Assembly: GCF_000213175.1 (NCBI RefSeq) | Contig: NW_009799100.1 | Location: 2,797,952-2,861,951, forward strand | DNA from: Neurospora tetrasperma FGSC 2508 | Lineage: Eukaryota > Ascomycota > Sordariomycetes > Sordariales > Sordariaceae | Length of the DNA: 64,000 nucleotides | Reading direction: 5' to 3' | Shown: positions 24,061 to 38,168 of the stretch, piece by piece | How the letters are laid out: each line of letters starts with the position of its first letter | Position numbering within the stretch: the stretch's first letter is position 1 | Position numbers and translations under genes: made by a program | Notes under the pieces: model-generated | Databases searched by the model: none | What the model saw: the letters and a program-made list of their open reading frames with translations, nothing else | Told to the model about the DNA's origin: nothing

Positions 24061-24688
24061 TGGAGTTGTGCCATGCATTTGGCGTTTGTTGGTTTGTCCG
24101 CTTCGAGAGTATACCGCTCAAGTTAAAATTTGATCTCGATCTGTGGGCTGAGTCGGTTCGTTCATGGGCAGCCAACTTAGGCTATCATCCCTTATACGAG
24201 TGATACACTTATCCATCCTCAGTTTTTCACAACCAGGTCCTCTGTTTGACACTCGAATCGTACTATTGAAAGGCGGTCGTGATCAGTTTGTTGGTTGGAA
24301 CCCGGGGGTTCGTTTTTCTCCATATCCAACTAGTGGAACATCAAGGCCTGAAAGGTTAATGTGAGAAACTTCGGCACGGAATAGCATCAACATGGCTTCC
24401 ACCAGGGGCGATATATCAGACTATCGTCTTTCACCCTTCTCCAGCCTTTTCCCATCCATCAGCACCATCGAACATTGACACCATAAGGGAACTCAATCCG
24501 AGAAAGAAACCACGAAGCCCGTTATTGCTAGTCCAACCTATCCGACCCTCACAAGATATAAGTCAGTCCGAGCCCGTACTTCTAGCTTCCCTGTGGTATC
24601 AGCATGTATAGAATGACTAACCAGTATTGACCAATCCCGCCAAAGTCTACCATTCGAACTCACCCAAATCACCCGTCAGACAAACAAG
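24061..24688. other. intergenic region between FMO and small Ser/Gly-rich gene
   Basis: Contains the FMO 3' flank and the probable promoter of the small Ser/Gly-rich protein. No other feature can be supported. Confidence 0.4.
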
Positions 24689-24946
24689 ATGTCCGGCTAC
24701 ACCTCTGGGTTCAGCAGTCACAACCCTAACACCTCCGGCTCCGGCTCCGGCTCTGGCGCCGGCTCAAGCGACATTAGCTCATCTGCCTGGAAATCCAATG
24801 CCTCCGAGATCCGTGACGTTAGCAAGTCGTTCAGCTCCACGGCTTCGAGCTCGACCGACAGCAAGGTCAAGAGCTACGCCGCATCCGAGGCCTCCCGATG
24901 GGATAGCATGGCCAATAATGCCGATTCCATGGCAGATAAGAAGTAG
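24689..24946 (+). CDS. small Ser/Gly-rich hypothetical protein
   Basis: An 85-residue frame with the ATG in good fungal context (CAAGATGTCC). Residues 14-26 are a Ser/Gly repeat (TSGSGSGSGAGSS) encoded by GGCTCC-type repeats. The remainder is Ser/Ala/Asp-rich with spaced aromatic residues (SAWKS, RWDSM), a pattern seen in intrinsically disordered, stress-related fungal proteins. There is no signal peptide, Cys or membrane segment. A longer frame of 171 codons overlaps in another phase (24627-25142). It is Pro/Arg-rich and looks like a shadow. I do not recognise a family, and transcript evidence would be needed to be sure it is expressed. Confidence 0.6.
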   Translation: MSGYTSGFSSHNPNTSGSGSGSGAGSSDISSSAWKSNASEIRDVSKSFSSTASSSTDSKVKSYAASEASRWDSMANNADSMADKK

Positions 24947-25632
24947 TAAGCTCATGGAGGATGGGCCATTGCATTCAACACAGAAGCCTCGAGAGAGTGA
25001 GATGATGGGGAGAGGAAAAGGATGGGAAGCATGGAAACAAAAGAAGGAAGGGAAGGGATTGGATTGGGAATGGGAAAGATCACGCTACTTGAAAAATGGG
25101 ATAAGGGCCGGACAAGGACAAGCGGTTCATTTTGAGCGTTGATGATAAGAATCCGTCAGGGAGGAATCTGCGTGAGACGTTCCAGGATTCGAGGGCCAAT
25201 GGCAATGACACTCTTTTCGGGTTTGATAACGGGAGTTGGGACACATGGTAGTTCCGTGAAAAATATATGAACAAGATGAATTCAGGAGAGACAGCGACAA
25301 AAAGGTTACCATTTATTAGGTACCATCATCGTCAAATCTCCAGTGATAGTACTGCAATGTGTTGTGACTGAGATGGGGAGTAATATGTCGACTCGAGTCG
25401 TGTGCCAACACAAATTTTCAGTTCTGTGGCGGAGAGTATCGATATCGGGTATGTTGAATAGGACAGAAAAAAAAAGAGTTGGAAAAGTGACAGCCCCGGG
25501 CAGGCAGGGCTCAAGGAAGCCGTTCGGTTCGTTGTGTTTCCTCTCCGGATCCCGTTTGAGCCCCGCCGTAGGGCGGGGGTGGGTCGGCCTCTTGCACTAG
25601 AGGTAGCTCTCTGCCTCTCCCCACTGGAAACC
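24947..25632. other. intergenic flank of the AT-rich transposon block
   Basis: Ordinary-composition sequence up to the left terminal inverted repeat. A purine-rich stretch (GAAGG/GGAAAG repeats) runs at about 25000-25080, and a short GC-rich palindrome-like stretch (GCCCCGCCGTAGGGCGGGG) sits near 25561-25579. No gene is seen. Confidence 0.5.
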
Positions 25633-25696
25633 TACCGTAGAAACTCGCGAAACAGGCCAAAAGCCATCCCTCTTTGAGCGCCGGGCATATGGCAGA
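25633..25696 (+). repeat. left terminal inverted repeat with TA flank
   Basis: A 64-base segment (TA plus 62 bases) identical at every position to the reverse complement of 42399-42462. It starts TACCGTAGAAACTCGCG and ends CATATGGCAGA. GC content is near 55%, in sharp contrast with the AT-rich DNA that follows. Beyond 25696 the two sides stop matching. The repeat is too short to be a RIP target on its own. Confidence 0.93.
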
Positions 25697-26132
25697 AATC
25701 TGGCAGAAGTATACCTAGTAAGCCAGCATATGCCAGTATTAGTCCCCGGCCAGTTACTAGTGTAATATAGTGTTGATCTTCGGTATATAGTAGCTCCCAG
25801 TGTTCCAACGGTCTCCCCGTTCATTTCTTCCCTATATCGGTTCTATTATATACCCCCCTTATCGTTATTGTACTATTATTATTACTTCGTTACAATATAG
25901 AGGTAAGGTAGCGCCTCCTTTAGTTAAACGATGGCAACGTACCTAATCTACCATTTAGCGCTAAGCTCACTAAAATTCGCCCTAAACCGACCGTTAAATT
26001 GTATAAAGATTGTAAAATTCGTCATTAAGTACCGTACAAGTGTATCCAACGATCCTATTTGATAGAGAAAAAGCTATAAATAAATTAATTATTATACCCT
26101 GTATAATTATTAAATATAATAGGAAATATTAT

Positions 26133-26335
26133 TGTTATAGGGCTAGCGCCCGGGTTATAGACTTTGGTCTCTGAGACTAGAGCTGTTATTGGCTATAGTA
26201 GCGTAGAGTGTACAACCTTAATAAAAACCTCTTAGCGCCAGTAGATCCGTATTTCAAATAGACTTTTCCTCCTTTATAGAACCTTGATTAAACTATACAA
26301 CTAGTACCCGTATTAACCGTACTATCCCCATTATA
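26133..26335 (+). repeat. 5' LTR of outer chromovirus
   Basis: 203 bases beginning TGTTATAGGGCTAGCGCCCG and ending in TATA where the partner LTR has TACA. It is preceded by ATTAT. It pairs without gaps with 39649-39851. Confidence 0.92.
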
Positions 26336-29300
26336 TTAGGTTCTATCTACTAATAGAACTAATAAATTAAAATATACTACCGCTATAGTAGTAAGGGTAG
26401 TAGTACGCTATATCGAACGTAGAAGAAAAAGTAGTACAATAAATAGAAATCTAATAAATAGAGAAGGATAATTTTCTTAAAAGTATATTTATAAGTATAG
26501 CGTTCGTTAATACTATTAGAACTATTATTAGTACGCCGCCTACTACCTAAAGAATATAGGATAACCCTTAAATACTTATTTAAATAATTACCTATATAAT
26601 TACTATTACCCCTAGTATTATAATTAGTATTACCTAAGAAGCCGCCCCTATTACCGTTCTTAATACTAAATATAAGAATATTTAGTAGCTGAAGTAGGAC
26701 GGATCTACCTTAATTTTCTTTCTATTCTTTATATAGTTACGCTTTATATATAAAGAAGAAAGAGTAGTTAGAGCAATCTTTAGTAATAGATTAGGATAAC
26801 TAATATTATTCGATATATTCTCTAGTAATAAAATAATTAAAGTAGAGGCTTTTTAACGCTGAAGATGTATTAACGATTCCTACCGCCCTATTAATTAATT
26901 TAATTATTTAGAATCGGTCTTCGGTAGTGAAAATAAGAAGTAATTTATATTAATTCGCTCACGAACTATTAATTAATATAAGAATTAGAACTTCGCCGAT
27001 TTCTTCCTAGTCTTTAAAGAGAATTTAATAAAAATAGGAGGCTTTATATAGAAAAATAAATCCCGATTCGCCTAATTAGATACTTCTATATCTAATGTTT
27101 TATATAATTAATTAATTTCAATCCGGATACTTAAAACGTATAATAAATACGTAGAAAATTTAAAAAATATTATTTAATAGTTTGAAGCGAGCCGAACCTT
27201 CTGTAAAATTAGTAAAAATAGTAAAGGAGTTGCCAACCGCCGCTAGAGGTCTTTCCCTTAACGAGAATAAACTATAGACCTACCTTCGAAGGATACTAAT
27301 AGTAATACGTATATAATAATAGGCGCTACTAAAACTAAAAGTAAGAATTATAATAAAAACGTTAAATATATTAAATAAATTTCCTAGGAGGAATATAATA
27401 AGCGGCGCTTAATTAGGCTTTACCTATATTATAAAGTTGGTAGGTATATAGTTAGTAATTATATAAATAAATATTATTAAGATCCTTATTACTATTAATA
27501 ACAAAAATTGATTCTATACCCTTATTAATGAAGGTTGTTAATATTATATTACTATTAGTAAGAGGATTGTCGAAAAATTAAAGATTCTAATAATTCCAAT
27601 TCCTAAGAAATAAATTAGGGGCGCCTCCGCCGAAATAAAAGGTATAGAAATTAAAGGTATTATTTATTTTAGAATAAATATTTATAATTATAAATTAATT
27701 GTTTGTATTTATATAATTCTTAAGTTAAAATTCCTTATAATACTAGAAAAACTGTAATTAATTATTATAAAAGCCTACTCGGTTCTATATAAATATAGAT
27801 TCTAATATAGGGCAACTGGGTACTAAATCCTATATTTAGGATATACGCTTAAGGAATCTTCCCTTTGCGCTATAGAAATTAGAAAAACTATTTACTATTT
27901 AATTATAACCTTTATAACTATATTAAATAGGATTAAAAGGAAGAATAGTAAAAAGGCTGTAGAAGTAGTAATATTCGCTATTAGCCTACGAAATATTAAA
28001 AAGGCTTTCAAACTTAAAGTCGATATAATTAATAAAGAATTAAAAAGGAGAATCCCCGCTAACATACACAGTTTATTCTACGTATAGAGGTAGTCGGAGG
28101 CAAATAAAATTAACTTATATTACTCTAATATTAATTATAAAGTAGAAATTAAGAAGGATAAGAACGATAAAGAAATACCGCTCCCTTATAGTCTATTCTA
28201 CAATATATTTCGAAAAGAATTTTTAATATTAAAGAAAACGTTTAGAAACTTCTTTAAAAAAGGGTTTATCCGCGCTAATAACTCCCTAGCTATAGTACCT
28301 ATCCTCTTTATTTAAAAGTTAAATAGTAATTTATAATTCTATTACGACTATTAGGCTCTAAATACTATTATAAGAACCGACCGTTACCCTCTACCCTTAA
28401 TAAAAAAGACCTTCCGTATTATAGTTAAAGTAAAGTAATTTACTAAAATAAATATAGTATAAGCATTCTATAAAATTCGTATAGCCGAGGGAGAGGAAGG
28501 GAAAATAGCCTTCTATATATAATATAACCTTTTTAAATAATTTATGATACTATTTGGATTATTAGGAATTCTAACGACCTTCCAATAGTATATTAATAGT
28601 ATTCTTAGTAATTACCTTAATAATTTCGCTTCAACCTATATAAATAATATACTAATCTTCTCATTTAGGTTAAAGAAAGACTATTTAATAAAAATCTATA
28701 AAGTAGTAGAGCGATTAATTATAGTTAAACTCTATTTAAACCCTAAAAAGTATAAATTTATTACTAAAAGCGTAAAATACTTCGGTTCTATTATTATTAT
28801 AAGCGTAGGCATTTAAACGGACTCCGAAAAAATTAAAGCAATTATAAATTAAGAAATTCCAACGTTATAGAAAGGAGTAAGGAGCTTCCTTAACTTCACT
28901 AATTATTACCGTATATTTATTAAGGATTTCTCCTCTATAGTAGGACTATTAACTATATTTATAAGGAAGGGGGTCCCCTTTAAATGGATTACTAAATATA
29001 ATTTAACGTTCTAATAATTAAAGACGCTTTTTATAAAAGCCCTTATCCTAATATAGTAGAATCCCGATTTATTTATATTCTTAGAAGCTAATTATAGTAA
29101 TTATAGGTTCGGTAGTATCCTTATATAAAAGAGGGATAGTAAGAAGACCGTAATTATATACTATTCTTAAAAGTTTATTCCTATAGAATATAATTACCCT
29201 ATTTATAATAAGGAAATACTAATAATCGTACAATATTTAGAAGAATAATTAATAGAATTTAAAAATTATAAAAAGTTCATTATAATTACTAACTACCGGA

Positions 29301-31282
29301 ACTTTAAATACTTTATAGAGAGGTAGAAGGTTTTTAAATACTAAGTATATTAAATTAAACTTCTTTCAAAATTCAATTTCGAAATTTAGTACCGCCTGGG
29401 CAAATTTACTATAATACTTAACACCCTATTCCGGCAGGATTAGAACAAATCTAATAAAGAGAATATAGAGGTAAAGGAAATATAATTAATCCCTTAAGAG
29501 GCTCTTAAGAATTATATTCGTATAATAGTTTCTTTAATAACTATAGGAAAAGGTATAAAAGTATTCAAAAATCCGGATTTATAGTAATTTTATAAGAAAG
29601 TAGCCTAATAAGATACAATCTACTAGAACGTTTTCTAAATAATTATTAATAGCGACCGAAGCCTTCCTACTATAATTTAAAGCCCAAAAATACAATTAGG
29701 AAAATACTTAATTAATAATTTAGGGAAATTATATTATTAAAATTGCATTTAAATCCCTAGAGCCCCAATTATTAAAGAAGTAACCGCCTTCTATATATTT
29801 CTAAAAGATTTAAAGAAAAATATTCTACGTACGCACATTATTTAAAAGATATACAATTCAATTACCCTTAATTACCCTAAGAGAGAAAAAATAATATTAC
29901 TATTAATAAAGACTTCTATTAGCCGTTGATAAATATTTATATTCGCTGGTTTATAAGGAATTATAATACTTATAGGAAGGTTAAATATTAAAAAGAATAG
30001 AAAAAAGAATTATTTAGACTACTATTAATCCCAGATTAATTCTTTAAGAATATTTAAATAAATTTTATTATTAACCTCCTACCCTTAGAGGGCTGTATAA
30101 ACCTCCTAATTATTAAGGACCGGCTTATTAAAGTAATAATTTTAGAATTTATACCTACTATAGAAGTAGGAGCGGTTATTAAAATTTTCTTATAATATTT
30201 TATACACTACTATAATTGGCCCTAATTTATTATTAGTAATAAAAGTCCTAATTAGACTAATAATTTTTAAATATATTTTTACAACCTCCTTAGAGTAGAA
30301 TAGTAATTAAATACAACCTTCTATTCCTAAACCGATAGCGGGCTAAAATATATAAATTAAAAAGTATAAATAATTTTAAAAATCTTTGTAAATTATACGT
30401 AGAATAATTAGGATTATTAATACCCTACTATATAATTAGTAATTAATAGTAGAATTAGTATTACAATTAGGATATTTCCGTTTTTCGTTACCTATAGCTA
30501 CTACCCGCAATCCCCTATAACTATTATAACCTAACTAATAGAAGCTGAATTTACTAATTTGTAGAAGAGAGTTAAAGGCTTCGTTATACGGTTATAATAA
30601 ATTATAAATCTTTACTAAATAATAATAGCCGTTTCAGTATAGGATTAAGAGTACTTTATAAATTGTAAGAGGTAATTAGCCGAGGTTTTTAAAGAAGGGG
30701 ATAAAATATAGTTGCATTTTAAGAATTTTAGAACCGAGCACTTTAAAAAAAAGTTAGATTAGATTTACGCTAAATATATAATCTTAAGAATTCTTAGCCT
30801 ATACGTTATAGAATTTACTAATTTTACTACTAGGGTCTTTAATAAATTCTATATAGGCCTCCTACAATATATTTAAGACGATTCTTTATTAGAGTAGGTT
30901 ATTATTAACCCCCAACCCCCAATTATTACGGTCGATAGCGAGAAAGAATATTTTATAGAGGAAATCCTATATTATTAAACGAAAAAAGGGCATAAAAAAG
31001 CATTAGTAAAGTGGGTAGGATAGGTAAAATAGATATAGGAACCTTTATAAATAGTAGTTAATATTATAGTATTAGACCGCTTTAAAACTAAATACGGTTT
31101 AACTATTATTAACGATAGTCCGGCCGAATATTTTATTATTAAATATAAGAAATAATAGTATTGGCTATAAAAAGGAAGAAAGGGAGCGATATTAATTCTA
31201 AGTTTTTTTACTTCTTCAAAATCTTTCTTTTATAATTATTTCCTACTTTTATTATATTTATTTTTACTTCCAAAGCTACTAC

Positions 31283-31534
31283 TGTTACAGGGTTAGCCTA
31301 TGTGCCTTATACTAGCGTATAGTAGCTTCTAAAACTATTATTACTATTGTTGCTGCCGGTACTATATTACCGGCAATTAATTAGTTAGAACGCTACCTGC
31401 TACGGGTCTATAGACCCGCTGGCGGTTACCCTTATAAGGCTAGTCTTCTGGGCACTCGGCTATACACTTCTCTTCCTTTCTCCTTCGTATAATTATGTAT
31501 AATTATATCTACTATCTACCCTTTGCCTATAATA
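31283..31534 (+). repeat. 5' LTR of nested Gypsy element
   Basis: 252 bases beginning TGTTACAGGGTTAGCC, preceded by ACTAC. It aligns end to end with 38169-38420. Confidence 0.9.
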
Positions 31535-34500
31535 GTTAATTGTACCTTTCAATTATTGCGTTTATAGTATAAACTTATTTTCTTTTTATTGCGCGATTAA
31601 TTTTTAGTTAGCGCGCGTACAGGAATCGCCTCGCCTGTCGAATCGTTGAATCTAGTACCCTAAATATTAATAATTATAATTATAATAATTATAGTTTCGT
31701 TCCCTTTATTTAGTAAATAAGGGTAGGTACTCTTTATTTAAGGAATAAGAGATTACTTTATACAATTACCTTTCTTATATTTTATACTAAAAGTAGTAAT
31801 TATATATTCTTTTTTTTACTTAATAGTATTAGTAATTTTATTAATCTCAATACCCCTCCTAAGTGTATATTGTTTAATTTAAACAATATTTATAAAGTAT
31901 TTAATAAAATTAGTTAGTATTATCAATATTACTATTTATTAAGCCGCGCTTATCGAATTTCTCCTTTTACTAGCGATTAATAATCTCTTTATTAGTATTA
32001 ATAACGACGAGGAGAAGAAAACTATCTTTTGTGCCTACTTCGATATAATTAATATTTTTGTTTGAAACCCCGCCTTCCATTCAATTATCGCTCCGCTCAG
32101 TCGCCTTTATTATAACGACTTCGCTTAGTACGAGGATATTACTATTAACCTTAAATATAGTAAGGATGAATTAAAAACTATTCGTAAAGTGGCTATTAAA
32201 GTTTAAAATAATTTTAATTAGAAGAACTTCGACTATTTTAATTTAAAGGCCGAATTTAACAACCTTTAGAAGAAATATAATAACCTTAATATAAACTATA
32301 TTGCCTTTAAATTTTATAGTATTAATATTTAGTCCTTATTCGATAATTATATTAAAAAAACTAATATTAGTAAAATATTGTTTTTAAAGTAGATTATAGA
32401 GAATTTGCCGATTTTTACTAGTAAGGAGAATATTAGTACTACCTATAAATGCAAAATCTTTAAAGTATAGTATTTCTATATTTTATTCTAATAGAAGTAC
32501 AACCCCATTTTTTATATTAATAAGAATATTAAGATTATTTATACTACTATATTATTAGGTCCTAAAATTTTGTTTAGTATTTAAAATAATTTAAATATTA
32601 TTTAGAATAGAGGAAATACGGATTCCTAGCGTTGGAAGACCGGTACCGAATTTATAGAGTATTTAGTTATTTACTTCTAAAATATTAATTTAAAAATAAA
32701 TACCGGCCGTTATTTCGAGGAGTTTTTTATAAACAATATATTTTTTACGGAATTTAAATTAGAATTTACTAACTTTATAAATTTTTATAATTTAAATAAT
32801 TCTATAAAGGTTTACTATTTATATAATAAAATTAATAAGCACTTTTGTAATACTTTTGTATATTATAACCTTCCTAAGGTTAATAATTTTAAGAAGTAGT
32901 TAGCAATTTGCCGTATAATCGCTAATAATTTAAAGGATACCAACTACTATTATAAAATAAATATTTGTATTTTCGGCAATAGTACCTCCGCTAGTATAAG
33001 CTCTAATAGTATTAATATTAGTACAGGCGGCGCTTTTAATTCCTATAGTACTAATAATATCCCAGTTAGCTAAAGTAATAATAAAATAGACTTTAATACT
33101 ATCGACTTTGTTATTTTTATTTATAAAGATATTTTTAACTAGTATACCTATAATAGTAATTATTATTATTACGGAGGCAACGGTTATATTATTCGTAATT
33201 ATTTTACCTCTATTAATTATAGCGCTTAAGGCCCCTAATATAATAAAGGTAAGAAGAATAAAGGTAAAGGTAGAGGTAGAGATTACTATAATAGGGAGGA
33301 AGTTCGTACTATCGAAGTAATATTTATTATTATTATTGCTACTATTATTATTCCCGCTATAGCCCCTATTACTACTACTATTAATAGTAAATATTATAAT
33401 AAATTGGAAAATATTTAGCCTCTACGCTTAATTGTATATAGAAGCCCTTCCTATTGTTATTATAGAGACGAATTTTGAATTCTTTAAAATTAGAGGGTTT
33501 AGAGGAGGTTAGGATATAATCGTTAAATAATTCTACTTCTTTAAATTTAATATTTTTATTTTTTTATATTATAATTAGATTATATAAAAATTATTATATT
33601 TCTCTTATTAATATTAGTTACTCTACGTTTACTTTTATTAACCGCTCTTTCGTTATTAAATATAATTTTCTCTATTTCCGCCTCCGCTAGGTAAAGAAGT
33701 TCGTTCTAATTAATAGAATAGTTAAAAGTATTATTTCCGAGGGGATAATAATTAAATTCTATATTAGGTACTATAATAAAACGATTACCTTTTTAATCTA
33801 TAATATCTTTAAGAATTATTCAGTTATTTTAAGCTTCTTATAGATATAATATTATAAATCCGAAATCGATTATAACTATTATAAAATACGCTTTACTAAT
33901 TCTACTTATAAGGGCCGTTATTTACCTACTAATCTCTTTAGAAATTAATTAGTAGCCCTAAAAGCCTTTACTAACTGAGTTTTAATTACGGCTATCTATA
34001 ATAGGATTGCCCTAATTCCCCGACTAGCCTTAATTCCTTAATTAGCCCCAACTCCCTAATTAGCCCTAATTTTTTATTTACTCCTAGAGAATAAAGCGGT
34101 TCCCCCTACTAAAGTAGCCCCGGCGCCGTTAGAACTAATATTAAGTAATAGAATTATTCGCCCTATTTAAACGGTACTAGCGCCGTCGATTCTTATATTA
34201 GGAATTCTCGAGGCCGGTTATTAATTTATTTCCGCTCCTATTAAAGTACTAATAATTAATAGGGCCGGGTTTAAAATTGGTATTATAAGTACGGCCGTAC
34301 TTTTTATTAGAATTAAGAGCCTAACTTCCTACGGCCTTTATATTTATTTTAATAGCTAGTATATTTCTATAGGTATAAAATACTCTTAAGCCCGCTATTA
34401 TTATAATTTCGACGGTACTTCTTCTATTAAATTTAGCGATATTAGAGAGTTTAAAATAGCGATTTTTAACTTCATTTACGAATTCTAATAATTATAGCCG

Positions 34501-37500
34501 TATATTACAAATTATATTAAAATTAAGAAATTAGTTACCGTAGTAGAAGTCTAAGATATAAATTTAATTAAAGAAATAATTATTAATATTTTAGAGGGTT
34601 ATAGCTAATAATATAAAGAAAGTTTCCTACTACTTCTCTATAAATTTATTAATAGTTTGGCTAGCGTTTATTTATTAGAGGAATTTCGGGAAGCTACGAT
34701 TTTTACTAGAATAATTTACTTTACTAGAAATTTTAATAAAAATATTCCGTTTTACAAGGAAATAATCCGGTACATATACTTAATTAAAATTTCTAATAGA
34801 AACGTAAAGAAGTTCTTCAATAAGGCTAATTATCTAATTAAAATTAAGGATGAGATTATTACTATTTTAAAGGAGTTAGAAGGATAATAGTATATTAATA
34901 AGGTAATAGCTTTCTTTCTATTATTAATTAAAGAAATTTCTCCTAACTATTTATACAATTATAAAATCGAATTCTAGTTGGGAGCAACTCTCCCTAATGC
35001 GCGACTATGTTGTATGTCCCCAATCGAAGCCGTTATTATTAAGAAATAAATCAACGAAAATTTAAGAAAGAATTTTATCCGCCTATTGCAATCTACGGCC
35101 GTATCCCCTATCCTTTTAATAAAAAAGCCCAACAACGGCGTTCGTATTTATATTGACTATTATAATATTAATAATATAATATTGAAAATATATTACCCGC
35201 TACTATTAATTAAAGAGACCTTCGATACTATTTACCGTATAAAGATTTTATTAAATTCAATATAATTACTATATTTAATAGGATTTTTATAAAGGAAGGA
35301 TATAAATAGTTTATTATTTTTATTACCCGTTTTAATCTTTATAAATCTATTATCTATCCGTTCGGCCTCTAAAACACCCTTGGGTCTTTCTAGAATTATA
35401 TTAATAATATTCTATACAATATTCTTAATATATATATAATAATATACTTCGATAATGTTCTAATCTATTTAAATAATAAAAAAGACTATAAAAATTATAT
35501 TAGGGAAGTCTTATAACAAATAATTCGAATAGGGCTATAGATCGATATTAATAAGTATAAATTCCATATGATAAGGATAAAATATTTTAATTTAATTATT
35601 ACCTGGGAGGATTTGAAATAAACCCTAATAAAGTATCCGCTGTTAAAATTTAGGAAGCTTTAAAAACTAAGAGGGCGCTATAGTATTTTTTAAGTTTCGC
35701 TGATTTTTACCGATAATTTATTAAATACTTCTTAATTATCGCTAGTCTATTATACAAATTAATAAAGAAGTTATTAGAATAATAGTAGATTAACTACTAC
35801 TTAAAGTTATTTAAAGCTTTTAAGAAAGTTTTTAATAGTAGTCTAGTACTTCGGATTTATAATTAGTCTAAATAGACTATTATTAAGACGGATACCTCAA
35901 ATTGAGCGTAAAGTAATATTTTATCCTAATATAATAAGGAGGGTATTTTATACCCAATTGCCTACTTTAATTAATAATATTTCTCGGTAGAATATAATTA
36001 TAATATTTATAATAAAAAATTATTAATCATTATTAAAGCCCTTAAGAAGTAGCGACCCGAATTGGAGGGAGTTTAAAAACCTTTTAAAATTCTTACTAAT
36101 TATAAGAATTTAAAGACTTTTATAATTAATAAGTAATTTACCCCCCGCTATATACAATAGTCCTAATTTCTTTTCCGTTTTAATTTTATAATTAAGTACT
36201 ACCCTAAATCCTTATAAATACGCCCCAACGCATTAAATAGAAAGCCGAAAGATTTACCTAAAAACGAAATTAATAAGCAATTACTAATTAGAAATAAAGT
36301 TTTATTTAATTAAAATATTTTTATTAACGGAGCCTTCGTTCTAAAAACTAGAGGTAAGGAGGAAATTCTTATCGGTATTAAGTATATTTACGAATTAAAG
36401 ATTTTGGACGAGAGGTTAATAGATAATTTGGTAGTAAAAGGCTATAAGAAGTCGATAATTTTCTAAGACGTTATCGCCTATCTATCGGACCCTAATTATC
36501 GAATATAATTTAAAGAAATTAAAAACTATATAAAGAAGGTCCCCTTTACTAAATATCGAACGATTTAGAGATAAATATACTTCTATAGCACTATCCTTAT
36601 TAATCCTACTAATATAGAACTTTACCTCTCACTCTTCCGCTATATTTATAACTTGCTATTTATTAAGTACCTGTATTGCGAAAAGACATATTTATTACTA
36701 TCGCAATCTTTCTTTTAACTAGGAATATATATTATTATAAAATAATATTATAAAGTTTATTTAGTATGTATTAAATTAAAGCCATTGCGATACGCCCCCT
36801 ATAGTTTTTTAAAATTGCTAGTAGTATTATTCGTACTTAAGAAGGATATTTTAATTAATTATATTACTCCGTTTATACCCTATTTACACTATAGGTAGGA
36901 ATTTAAATATATTACTATTATTATTAATTACCTTATGAAAATAAAATATTATATCCCTACTATCGGTTTAACGGTAAAAGAATTGGCGGAGCGCTTTATT
37001 AAGAGAATTTATAATATTTATAATTTATCAAACTCTATTGTCTTTAACCGTAGTACTTAATTTATTTTATAATTCTAGAGGGCCTTATTATTATAGTTGG
37101 AAATTGCCCTTAAACCTTCCTCCGCTTTTTACTCCGCTATTAACGGTTAAATTAAATATATTAATATAGAGATAGAGAAATATTTTTGCTTCTATATTAA
37201 TTAGGCCTAGGATAAATAAGTAAATTAATTACTAATTGTAGAATTTACTAATAATAATTTAATCTCTAAGACTATTGGCGTCTCTCTTTTCTTTACTAAT
37301 TATATTTTTTACTCCTATATAGGTATTAAACCGGCGAAGCTATATTTACTAGAAATATCGGTAGTATAATAAGCAAAGTATTTTAAAGTTAATAAATTAA
37401 TTAATTAATTTAAATAAATTTTAAACTTTATAATAAATTAAATTTAATAAATATAATAACGTTATAAAGATAATACGAACGCCTATTAATTGGATGTATT

Positions 37501-38168
37501 GAAATATAAGGAGGGAGATAAAATCCTTTTTAATATTAAGAACTTTAATACCGGCCGGCCCTATACTAAATTTATACCCCTCTTCGAAGGCCCTTTCGAA
37601 ATCCTTAAAGCAAATAATTATTAAATAATATTTAAATTCCTAATTAATATAAAATATAATCTAACGTTCTATATTAATAAAGTTAAGCTATAGGATAAGG
37701 AAGGTTTTTTAGAATAAATAATTATAGAGGAATAAAACGTTTGTACTAACTATAGCCGGACTATAAGGAGGACTGATAATAAGGAGAATTCTATCGAATA
37801 TAAATTCGAAAAAATCGATAACTACCGAAAGAATAATAAGGGTCGTTAAGAGTATTTTATAGCCTAGGTATTTCTATATACGCTGTTATAGTAACTGTAC
37901 ACCAATATATCTATAGCCTCCGATATAGTCCGGGCTTTCTACGATAGTTACCCTAAAATGCTGTACCTTCCAGATTGGGCGGCGGCGGAAAAGAGGTAAA
38001 GGGAGAAGGAAGTAGAGCGAAAAATTTTAATTTTATAGTAGAAGTTATAATAATACCCGCTAGTAGTAGTAGTAAAGGCTTTTTAAGAGTAAACTGTTCG
38101 TTTAATAGGGATTTCTATTATTTTATATAATATTAATCAATTATATAGCTTCTTTTAGTCCGCGGAAG

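Noticed and set aside
24627-25142. 171-codon + frame overlapping the small Ser/Gly-rich gene
   Set aside because: Pro/Arg-rich, low-complexity translation in a different phase; the 85-codon frame has the better start context.
33108-33320. 70-codon Ile/Val-rich ORF inside the nested Gypsy element
   Set aside because: A chance opening in AT-rich fossil DNA, not a separate gene.
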